From the NCBI GenBank assembly GCA_031255655.1, contig JAIRSB010000042.1:1-5662 (forward strand): a stretch of DNA of 5,662 nucleotides, read 5' to 3'. Numbering within the stretch: the first letter of the stretch is position 1; the number at the start of each line of letters is the position of its first letter. Both the position numbers and the translations under genes were made by a program. The stretch comes from Spirochaetaceae bacterium. GTDB taxonomy: Bacteria > Spirochaetota > Spirochaetia > Treponematales > Breznakiellaceae. This document shows positions 1 to 5,596 of this stretch, in pieces. Under the pieces are notes generated by a model. That model had not been told where the DNA came from and made no database searches. It saw only the letters and a program-made list of their open reading frames with translations.

Positions 1-4
1 CGAC

Positions 5-18
5 GGAGGAACATATGA
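5..18 (+). promoter_or_regulatory. Shine-Dalgarno and ATGA start/stop overlap for the endonuclease gene
   Basis: GGAGG at 5-9 lies five bases before the ATG at 15-17, close to ideal for a bacterial ribosome binding site. This is the main reason for placing the true start of the restriction gene here and not at the ATG at 308. The ATG overlaps a TGA at 16-18 that closes the frame starting at base 1. An upstream gene, possibly the partner methyltransferase, could therefore end here with a four-base ATGA overlap and be translationally coupled. Only five codons of that frame are visible, so the identity of any upstream gene is a guess. Confidence 0.6.
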
Positions 19-970
19 ATATGCTGAATGACAACCCAAAACGGATTACCCGATATTTTCTTGATCCCGCTATAGCCTATGCCTCAAATGTCTGAATATA
101 TATTGCCGGGTCAGTAATGGCGAAGACTACCGGATTGAAATTGTAGCCTTAATAAATACGGAATTCTTACAATTCGCTATTGATTTTTTTAAGAAAATTA
201 TAGACGCAAAACTAAACAATAAGAATATTACAATTGATTGGTATAAATCAGCGCTGCTGGATTCTAAACTGCCTTCTAAAGAAATAGCTATAAACAGCGG
301 TTTAAATATGAAAACTATTCATAATATGTTCAAGTCATCCACAAGATCTATCGTGCTAAACGCATCTATAGAACACTATGAAAGCCTATTATCCAACATA
401 AAAAAACTTACGGATGTCGAGCCCGACATAGATATAATACTCACAATCAAATTGAAAGGTATTTCCGTAGAATTAAACATAAATGAAAGTCTCATTATAA
501 TAAATACTCTGGCTGTAAAACGTTCCGAATTACGCGGCGGAATATGGAGTACCGCTGGGAAATGCGTAGAAAAACCGTTGATGAAGACTTTATGTATGTT
601 ATATTCTGTTGATAGTAAATACTATACCGCAGTATTCAAAAAAGACAGCTCTAAGAAATTTGACCGGGAAATAGACTTTTATCTTAAAAATAATTCCAGT
701 TCATATTGCTGTGAAGTAAAACTCATGGGACGTGGAAACCCTGAAAGTGCCGATGCTGTGATTGCCCGCAACACAAATATATTCATTGCCGATACTCTCT
801 CAGAGCAAAATAAAAATCAATTAAATCATTTAGGAGTATATTGGGTTGAATTGCATATACATGAAGGTTATAAACGCTTCAAAACCGTTCTTGAAAAACT
901 ATCTATACCTTTTACCGATTTTAAGGGTAATTTGGCGGATGCGTTAAATAATATTTTCCAAAAATTATAA
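15..970 (+). pseudogene. CfrBI-family type II restriction endonuclease, frameshifted
   Basis: Type II restriction enzymes cut specific DNA sites in the cytoplasm. CfrBI itself recognises CCWWGG, but the specificity of this relative is unknown. The catalytic core is a PD-(D/E)xK nuclease: the Asp of REIDFYL (codon 674-676) and the CEVKLMG motif (EVK at 713-721), followed by GNPESADAVIARNT, which I recall as characteristic of the CfrBI family. The gene starts at ATG 15 behind GGAGG, but that frame meets TGA at 93-95. The rest lies in the -1 frame, open from 65 to the TAA at 968-970. Adding one base near 90 gives a continuous protein of about 318 residues that reads coherently across the join (SNV, then LNIYCRVSNGEDYRIEIV). 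The first ATG after the break is at 308, giving a 220-residue piece that keeps the nuclease motifs. The gene is clearly more A/T-rich than the his gene downstream, suggesting horizontal transfer. No methyltransferase is in the window. The break could be a real mutation or a sequencing error. Confidence 0.7.
50..116 (+). repeat. Left copy of a perfect 67-bp inverted repeat
   Basis: Every base from 50 to 116 matches the reverse complement of 5596-5662, with no mismatch. This copy lies inside the 5' coding part of the restriction endonuclease gene and contains the frameshift site. Its inner edge is at 116, where the two copies diverge. Its outer edge cannot be determined because the other copy stops at the window edge. 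Confidence 0.97.
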
Positions 971-990
971 GCTTATTGCCTGCGCCCGTC

Positions 991-1019
991 TTGCCACTGC
1001 TTGAGAGCGGCAACATACT
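991..1019 (+). promoter_or_regulatory. Probable sigma-70 promoter of the his fusion gene
   Basis: TTGCCA (991-996) matches five of six consensus -35 bases. It is separated by exactly 17 bases from CATACT (1014-1019), which matches four of six -10 bases. Transcription would start around 1025, leaving a very short leader before the ribosome binding site GAGGGGGAG (1025-1033) and ATG at 1037. The spacer is bounded by a small dyad, TTGCC at 991-995 and GGCAA at 1009-1013, which might be an operator but is short. No attenuator, T-box or leader peptide is visible. Confidence 0.45.
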
Positions 1020-1036
1020 AAAAAGAGGGGGAGAAA

Positions 1037-2326
1037 ATGATAGTAGCTTCTATTGACGTCCAGAATTCAAAAGTTGTGCAGCTTAGACGCGGTTTGGAGC
1101 CGGTGTTGGAGCGGGAAAACGCATTGGAACTGGCGAAGGAATTTGACCGCTTTGGCGAAGTTGCCGTTATCGACATAGACGCGGCGACGGGGCGGGGCTC
1201 GAACGGCGAGATGATAAAGCCGCTTCTGCGCGCCGCGGACTGCCGCGTCGGGGGAGGTATCAGAGACGCGGAGCGGGCGGCGGAGTTAGTGAGCCTCGGT
1301 GCGAAGAAAATCATCATAGGGTCAGCCGCGTTCCGCACCGGGCAGGCCTTCGCGCTGAATACGGAACTCCTTGACGCGCTGGTAAAAAAAATCGGGCGCG
1401 AAAGGCTTATCATAGCGGTTGATGCGAGCGGCGGCGAAATAGTGGTTGACGGCTGGTGGACGAAGACTGGATTAAAGTTGATAGAGACGGCGCGGCAGGC
1501 CGAAAAATATGCCGGAGAGTTGCTTTTTACCTCTGTCGAGAGGGAGGGCATGATGGGCGGCGCGGATATTGACGCGGTAAGGGAACTGCGCGAGGCTGTC
1601 TCGTGTATTCTGACGGCGGCGGGCGGCGTTTCAACAATTGGCGAAATTGAGGCGATTTCGCGCTTGGGCTGCGATATTCAACTTGGCATGGCGTTATACA
1701 CGGAAAAAATCAGTCTTGCGGACGCTTTTATCGCTTCACTTAACTGGGAAAAAAGCGCCGGCGGGCTTTTGCCTCTCATCGCGCAAAGCCGCGACGGGCA
1801 GGTTTTGATGACGGGTTTCACGGATAAAGAGGCGATTTCGGAATCGTTTAAGCGTGGGAAACTGTGTTTTCACAGCCGGACGCGGGAGCGGCTATGGATG
1901 AAAGGCGAGCAGTCCGGCAATACGCTGGAGTTGCTGCGTCTGCGCTCCGATTGCGACCGCGATGCGCTGCTTGCGCTTGTCGAGCCGCACGGCCCGGCTT
2001 GCCATACCGGAGCGTGGTCATGTTTTGAGACGGGGCGGCGTTACACGCCCTGGTATTTGCAGGAAATTATTGATGAGCGTCTGCGTTCTGCGCCTGCCGC
2101 TTCGTACACCGCGGCGCTGACGGACGAGCGTGTGCGGCGGAAGATAATGGAAGAGGCCTACGAAGTCTGCACGGCGAAGACGCACGATGAAACTGTCTGG
2201 GAGGCTGCGGATTTGCTGTATCACACTATGGTACTGCTTTCAAAAGAGGGTGTCCGCATTGACGAGGTTTTTGCGGAACTTGACCGCCGCCACAAGAAAC
2301 GCGGTGTTTCCGGCGGCGAAACTTAG
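1037..2326 (+). CDS. hisAIE: Trifunctional histidine biosynthesis protein HisA-HisI-HisE
   Basis: This is a 429-residue cytoplasmic fusion for three early histidine-pathway reactions. Residues 1-235 are HisA (ProFAR isomerase), a TIM barrel with catalytic-type Asp7 (ASIDVQNSKVVQL) and Asp129 (LIIAVDAS), and phosphate-binding VGGGIRD (71-77) and AGGVST (195-200). Residues 243-335 are HisI (phosphoribosyl-AMP cyclohydrolase), with the metal motif SDCDRDA (Asp305, Cys306, Asp307, Asp309) and zinc cysteines Cys322 (GPACHTG) and Cys329. Residues 338-421 are HisE (phosphoribosyl-ATP pyrophosphatase), with EEAYE (372-376) and EAAD (389-392) as magnesium-binding acidic clusters. All three domains look full length with key residues intact. 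HisE and HisI act on consecutive substrates and HisA takes the HisI product, so the fusion covers steps two to four. The start has a strong GA-rich ribosome binding site ending three bases before ATG. HisF, often next to hisA, is absent. HisI-HisE fusions are common; adding HisA is much rarer, though I recall HisA-HisI fusions in a few phyla. Confidence 0.93.
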   Translation: MIVASIDVQNSKVVQLRRGLEPVLERENALELAKEFDRFGEVAVIDIDAATGRGSNGEMIKPLLRAADCRVGGGIRDAERAAELVSLGAKKIIIGSAAFRTGQAFALNTELLDALVKKIGRERLIIAVDASGGEIVVDGWWTKTGLKLIETARQAEKYAGELLFTSVEREGMMGGADIDAVRELREAVSCILTAAGGVSTIGEIEAISRLGCDIQLGMALYTEKISLADAFIASLNWEKSAGGLLPLIAQSRDGQVLMTGFTDKEAISESFKRGKLCFHSRTRERLWMKGEQSGNTLELLRLRSDCDRDALLALVEPHGPACHTGAWSCFETGRRYTPWYLQEIIDERLRSAPAASYTAALTDERVRRKIMEEAYEVCTAKTHDETVWEAADLLYHTMVLLSKEGVRIDEVFAELDRRHKKRGVSGGET

Positions 2327-3435
2327 AACAAAGCGGGCGCTGCTTCCAGTCCGCAGGTTTCGTCAAAGCCGCATATTATGTTCATGTTTTGGACGGCTTG
2401 TCCTGCCGCTCCTTTTACCATGTTGTCAATTGCGCTTGTAACGATTAGGGTCCCGCCGTTTTGGTCTATTTGCACGGCTATGTCGCAGAAGTTTGACAGC
2501 CGCACACGCCCTGTTGCGGGCAAAATGCCGGTGGGGAGTACCCGCACGAATTTCTCGTTCTGGTAAAAATCTTCATATAATTGACGGATGCTCTCTGTTT
2601 TTTCCTGTATTTCGGGGGAGGGGGGGCGCGGTTTTGCGGGGGCTTCGCACTTCCACTCGCTGGAGAGCGGCAGGTACACCGCGCAGAGAATGCCGCGGTT
2701 CATCGGAGCCAGACGCGGTGTGAATATCAGCGGGCGCGGGGTTTGCGGGTTTATGTTTTCCATGAATGAGAAGTTCCGGCTGATTTCTGGCGTATGGCGG
2801 TGAGCGCCTACTTTGTATGGGGACATGGAATCGGAGCATTCGGGGAAATGATAGGCGCGCGCGGGTTCGCGGCCCCCGCCTGTGATGCCGGAGGCTGCGT
2901 CAACGATGATTGTTCCCCCGCCGTATACGCCGCGTGAAAGCGCCGGAAAGGCTGCCAGAGACGCGGCGGTTGGATAGCAGCCTGGGTTTCCGATGACTGC
3001 GCCGCCTTCTTTCGCTGCCGCGCATATCTTGCGGCGGTTCAGCTCCGGCAGTCCGTAAACGGATTTCTTGTGCGTTTCCGGGTGTTGGTAAGCCTTGCCG
3101 TACCACGCGGTGTAGGTTTCCTCGTCGTCGCCGAAGCGGAAATCCGCCGACATGTCTATGTAGGGCACGCCGCGCTCAAAACACTTTGCCGCGAAAGTTT
3201 CGCCGACACCGTGCGGCAGGGCCGCGAATACGACGTCGGAACCGGAAATGAGCGCCTCTGGATTTTTTAGCGGAATGTCAATCAAATCTATGAAGTTCGG
3301 ATATACGCTGCTGATGTTTTTGCCTTCATGGCTGGAAGAAGAAAGCGCAAGGGAATCCACTTTCGGATGTCTCGACAAAATCCTGACTATTTCGGCTCCG
3401 GCGTAGCCCGCCGCGCCTATAATGCCTGCAATCAT
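2323..3435 (-). CDS. argC: N-acetyl-gamma-glutamyl-phosphate reductase
   Basis: ArgC reduces N-acetylglutamyl phosphate to N-acetylglutamate semialdehyde with NADPH, the third step of arginine synthesis, in the cytoplasm. The 370-residue protein begins with the nucleotide-binding motif GAAGYAG (8-14), has KKSVYGLPEL (123-132), the catalytic cysteine in GNPGCYPT (Cys153), the substrate-loop GAHRHTPEI (210-218) and the C-terminal VRVLPTGILPATGRVRLSNFCD block. ArgC usually runs about 340-350 residues. The excess is explained by a Pro/Lys/Glu-rich insertion at about 258-283, between YLPL and LYEDFY. The ATG at 3433-3435 has GAGGT five bases upstream. It lies 74 bases downstream of mazG on the same strand and may be co-transcribed with it. 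The TAA stop overlaps the TAG of the converging his gene at 2323-2326, so no separate terminator fits between them. No other arg gene is in the window. Confidence 0.95.
   Translation of the reverse strand: MIAGIIGAAGYAGAEIVRILSRHPKVDSLALSSSSHEGKNISSVYPNFIDLIDIPLKNPEALISGSDVVFAALPHGVGETFAAKCFERGVPYIDMSADFRFGDDEETYTAWYGKAYQHPETHKKSVYGLPELNRRKICAAAKEGGAVIGNPGCYPTAASLAAFPALSRGVYGGGTIIVDAASGITGGGREPARAYHFPECSDSMSPYKVGAHRHTPEISRNFSFMENINPQTPRPLIFTPRLAPMNRGILCAVYLPLSSEWKCEAPAKPRPPSPEIQEKTESIRQLYEDFYQNEKFVRVLPTGILPATGRVRLSNFCDIAVQIDQNGGTLIVTSAIDNMVKGAAGQAVQNMNIICGFDETCGLEAAPALF
2587..2664 (-). other. Low-complexity insertion within ArgC
   Basis: Codons about 258-283 encode a hydrophilic Pro/Lys/Glu-rich segment (including APAKPRPPSP). 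It lies between two conserved ArgC blocks that are normally joined by a much shorter loop. The DNA contains a run of five G, an A and seven G on the plus strand (2614-2626), encoding the prolines. The reading frame is preserved on both sides, so this is a loop expansion and not a frameshift. The comparison with other ArgC proteins is from memory. Confidence 0.6.
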
Positions 3436-3509
3436 TTGTTACCTCAATATTATTTTTCTTTGCTGCCGCGCCGGATGGCGCGCATGAAAACTTTCCGGTC
3501 AAATGCAGT

Positions 3510-4298
3510 TTACTCCATGCTCTTCGCTTCGTTCCAGAATTTTTCCATGAGGGTGCGTTCTGTTTCTGAAGAGGCAGGGCAGCCTGCCTCTTTCATTTTC
3601 TTTTCGACATATTTGAAACGGCGCGTGAATTTTACGTTTGCCCCTTGAAGCGCGGCGGAGGGGTTGATTTTCAGGAAGCGGCACAGGTTTATCGCCGAAA
3701 ACAGAAGGTCGCCCAGTTCGGCTTCCAGTTCCCGGTCGTCCGGTTTGCCGGCGGCTTCTTTTACTTCGTCTAATTCTTCCTCGACCTTAGCGAACACACC
3801 GGAGGCTTCCGTCCAGTCAAAGCCGCGTTTTGCCGCCTTTTTTTGTAGTTCAAAGGCGCGATCCAGCGGCGGCAGAGCGCGGGAAACTTCGTCCAGCACG
3901 GAATCTTTTGGGCTTCGGCCTTCCTGTTCCACTTTGATGCGCGCCCAGTTTTTCAAAACCTCGCCGCTATCAAGCGCTTTCGCCTCGCCAAAAACGTGAG
4001 GATGGCGGCGTATCAGTTTATCCGAAATTTCCTCCAGCACATCGGACAGCGAAAAAATACCCGCCTGTTCGTGCATATATGAAATCATTCCGGCAAGGAG
4101 AAACACATCGCCCAGTTCCTCCCGTATATGGCCGGCGTTTTCCTCGTCGATTGCTTCTACACATTCGTAGGTTTCTTCAATCAGGCTTCCGCGCAGCGAA
4201 CGCGGGGTCTGTTCCAAATCCCACGGACAGCCGTCCGGCGCACGAAGCCGCTTGATTATATCAAAAAAACGCTCAAAACTTTTTATTGCGCTGCTCAA
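3510..4298 (-). CDS. mazG: Nucleoside triphosphate pyrophosphohydrolase MazG
   Basis: MazG hydrolyses NTPs and dNTPs to monophosphates and pyrophosphate. It is regarded as a house-cleaning enzyme and, in E. coli, a modulator of the stringent response. Two tandem MazG domains are seen. The N-terminal one has CPWDLEQT (24-31), EETYE (41-45) and EELGD (60-64), followed by KLIRRHPHVFG (94-104). The C-terminal one has EEELDE (173-178) and AELGD (193-197). The acidic EExxE and ExxD magnesium sites are intact in both. With the TTG start at 4298 the protein has 262 residues, normal for the family, and begins SSAIKSFERF as homologues do. AAGGAG at 4307-4312 lies eight bases upstream of this TTG. A GTG at 4328 would add ten residues but falls on a G-run, so I prefer TTG. 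It lies downstream of the DUF554 terminator and upstream of argC. The stop is TAA at 3510-3512. Confidence 0.95.
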   Translation of the reverse strand: MSSAIKSFERFFDIIKRLRAPDGCPWDLEQTPRSLRGSLIEETYECVEAIDEENAGHIREELGDVFLLAGMISYMHEQAGIFSLSDVLEEISDKLIRRHPHVFGEAKALDSGEVLKNWARIKVEQEGRSPKDSVLDEVSRALPPLDRAFELQKKAAKRGFDWTEASGVFAKVEEELDEVKEAAGKPDDRELEAELGDLLFSAINLCRFLKINPSAALQGANVKFTRRFKYVEKKMKEAGCPASSETERTLMEKFWNEAKSME

Positions 4299-4306
4299 TT
4301 TAAAAA

Positions 4307-4312
4307 CTCCTT
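4307..4312 (-). promoter_or_regulatory. Ribosome binding site selecting the TTG start of mazG
   Basis: The minus strand reads AAGGAG here, eight bases before the TTG at 4296-4298. This decides the start in favour of TTG over the GTG at 4328 and implies use of a weak initiation codon for a low-abundance enzyme. Confidence 0.7.
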
Positions 4313-4327
4313 TATTTGCGGCATACA

Positions 4328-4343
4328 CCCCCCCCTCCCCCTC
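4328..4343. repeat. Homopolymeric C/G tract between DUF554 and mazG
   Basis: The plus strand has eight C, one T, five C, then TC, so the minus strand has a run of five G and a run of eight G separated by a single A. It sits in the leader of mazG, between the upstream terminator and the mazG ribosome binding site. Such tracts are prone to length change by slippage and to sequencing error. With only two long G runs, a four-tract G-quadruplex is not clearly supported. Confidence 0.85.
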
Positions 4344-4345
4344 AA

Positions 4346-4384
4346 TAAAAAAAACAAGCAGCCGCGCTCTTTATGCGCCGTGCT
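4346..4384 (-). terminator. Rho-independent terminator of the DUF554 gene
   Basis: On the minus strand, 25 bases after the DUF554 stop, AGCAC-GGCGC (4384-4375) pairs with GCGC-G-TGCT (4367-4357). The seven-base loop is ATAAAGA, and there is a small internal mismatch and bulge. The stem is followed directly by TGTTTTTTTT, with eight T at 4354-4347. A G+C-rich stem plus U-run is the classical intrinsic terminator form. It separates DUF554 from mazG, so mazG needs its own promoter or read-through. Confidence 0.8.
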
Positions 4385-4408
4385 GTTGTTTCGTAAAAGC
4401 GTAAAAAT

Positions 4409-5104
4409 CTACCCGAACAAGGCAATCACAATGCAAGGGATGAATATCGCGGGGATTAGATTTGCCACTCGTATTTCTTTAATTTCAAGGAAATTAAAGC
4501 CTATCGCCGCCACAAGCAGACTGCCAACTGCGGACATTTCCCGCGTCATCTCGCTGTTAAGAAACGCGCTTGCGGATTTTGCCAGCAGCGTAATTCCGCC
4601 TTGATATATCAGTACGGGGATGGCGGAGAAGGCCACGCCTATTCCCATCGAAGCCCCGAATATGAGTGAAATTGAGCCGTCCAGTATGGATTTGGCGAAC
4701 AGAATCTCGTGGTTTCCCAGCAAGCCGCTCTGCATTGAGCCGACAATTGCCATAGAGCCTGTGCAAAACAGTATGCTTGCCTGCACAAAGCCTTTGGAAA
4801 ATCCGCCCCGCGCTGCGGGCGGTTTTTCCAAGTCGAATAATTTCTTCTCTGCCCAGCCGCCCAAGCGGTTCATCAGCGCGTCTATGTTGATGAGTTCTCC
4901 GGCCAATGCGCCTAAAACAAGGCTTATGATGAGCAGTAGCGGTCTCTGGTTATCCAGCGCGCCTTTCATTCCGATATAGATTATCGCCAGTCCTATTGCT
5001 TTTTTTAATATGTCTTCGAAGCGCGGCGGCACTCCGCGAATAAAAAAATTGCCCGCAAGGGCGCACACTACAATTACAGCCGCGTTTACGAGGGTTCCTG
5101 TCAT
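4409..5104 (-). CDS. DUF554 family membrane protein (YdfK/YqgA-like)
   Basis: This is a 231-residue multi-pass inner-membrane protein of the DUF554 family, whose function is not settled; I do not assign a transported substrate. About six to seven hydrophobic segments are visible (roughly 3-22, 34-50, 55-72, 106-125, 143-172, 191-206 and 212-230). The family hallmarks are present: MTGTLVNAAV at the N-terminus, ASILFCTGSMAIVGSMQSGL (109-128), AKSILDGSISLIFG (137-150) and SAIPVLIYQGG (160-170). The ATG at 5102-5104 matches the usual family start and length. Its Shine-Dalgarno is poor (upstream bases are A/T-rich, AGATAGATATGGT), and the frame is open upstream to a GTG at 5122 and a TTG at 5143. 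TTG 5143 is preceded by GGCAAGGC, too close to be ideal, and would add a hydrophilic 13-residue extension. I prefer ATG 5104. The gene is the first of the minus-strand series and ends at TAG with a terminator after it. Confidence 0.9.
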   Translation of the reverse strand: MTGTLVNAAVIVVCALAGNFFIRGVPPRFEDILKKAIGLAIIYIGMKGALDNQRPLLLIISLVLGALAGELINIDALMNRLGGWAEKKLFDLEKPPAARGGFSKGFVQASILFCTGSMAIVGSMQSGLLGNHEILFAKSILDGSISLIFGASMGIGVAFSAIPVLIYQGGITLLAKSASAFLNSEMTREMSAVGSLLVAAIGFNFLEIKEIRVANLIPAIFIPCIVIALFG

Positions 5105-5344
5105 ACCATATCTATCTAACACGAAATCCGCTCGGGGTTTCAAGCCTTGCCTAGCAGGCGAGCCGCTTTATTCATTCACATCCGTATATATCTGATATTG
5201 ACATATTCATTATGAACTTTCTGTTTTGAGACTCTGAACAAATCTTATTCAAGACAGAAAATATTTTATTGCGGCTTCATTTTATTACAGTGGACATGCC
5301 GCCGATGCTACAGCATAAGCCGGACGTTTTAAGATGTTTTTATT
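5105..5344. other. Gene-poor intergenic region and composition boundary
   Basis: I see no credible gene in these 240 bases. Composition changes from G+C-rich to A/T-rich at about 5165. Small dyads are present, such as GCCT-GCT-AGGC (minus strand, around 5150-5160) and ATGC-TACA-GCAT near 5305, but neither is followed by a T-run. The promoter of the DUF554 gene should lie here on the minus strand, yet I find no -35/-10 pair good enough to annotate. Confidence 0.5.
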
Positions 5345-5596
5345 TCATTCTTTTTTTACAAATTTCGCTATAAATTTATTATTCGCTTCTATAATCTCTT
5401 CAGCAGGCATCATTTTAGAATTATACAGGAAATCATAATTTACGTCTTTCGGCTTAAAACGGTTCACGCCGTACGCAATACTGTTGGCCGGTACATTTTT
5501 TGTAACAATCGCCCCGGCAGAGATAACAGAATTTTCGCCTACTATTATCGGCCCCAAAACTTTTGCTCCATCAGCGATGATTACATTTTTGCAAAT
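5345..5596 (-). pseudogene. 3' fragment of a serine-acetyltransferase-like hexapeptide transferase
   Basis: This is the C-terminal part, about 83 residues, of a left-handed beta-helix acyltransferase resembling serine O-acetyltransferases, which transfer acetyl from acetyl-CoA. Hexapeptide turns are visible in IIADGAKVLGPIIVGENSV and ISAGAIVTKNVPANS. They are followed by the IAYGVNRFKPKD exit motif and a charged tail ending FVKKE and TGA. Hexapeptide enzymes of this class are normally well over 150 residues, so the N-terminal domain and first helical coils, including the catalytic His region, are missing. Upstream the frame stays open through the inverted repeat to TGA at 5648-5650. However, the translated repeat (SRYSLCLKCLNIYCRVS) has no hexapeptide pattern, so the enzyme's own sequence appears to stop at about 5596-5602. 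The TTG at 5557 gives a 70-residue ORF but is inside the helix and is unlikely to be the native start. Related enzymes occur in cysteine synthesis and in polysaccharide clusters; which applies here is unknown. Confidence 0.75.

Noticed and set aside
85..97. Programmed -1 ribosomal frameshift in the endonuclease gene
   Set aside because: There is no X-XXY-YYZ slippery heptamer and no obvious stimulatory stem-loop near the stop at 93-95. A simple base loss explains the data better.
1018..1551. A 177-codon minus-strand open frame opposite the his fusion
   Set aside because: It lies entirely antisense to the well-conserved HisA domain, is Ser/Pro/Ala-rich as expected from the complementary strand of a G+C-rich gene, and has no family motif.
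2378..3270. Several short plus-strand and minus-strand frames within argC
   Set aside because: All are in alternative frames of a clearly conserved gene. None has a recognisable domain or a convincing ribosome binding site.
3467..3482. Hairpin CGCGCC-GGAT-GGCGCG between mazG and argC
   Set aside because: The stem is only six base pairs and no T-run follows on either strand. It may be incidental or a weak processing site, but does not qualify as an intrinsic terminator.
4128..4604. A 158-codon plus-strand frame spanning the mazG/DUF554 intergenic region
   Set aside because: It overlaps two conserved minus-strand genes and the terminator, and its sequence has the look of antisense translation.
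4620..4979. A 119-codon plus-strand frame opposite the DUF554 gene
   Set aside because: It is antisense to conserved membrane-protein blocks and shows no domain of its own.
5198..5203. A perfect TTGACA -35 box on the plus strand
   Set aside because: No acceptable -10 box lies 16-18 bases downstream, and no plus-strand gene follows it.
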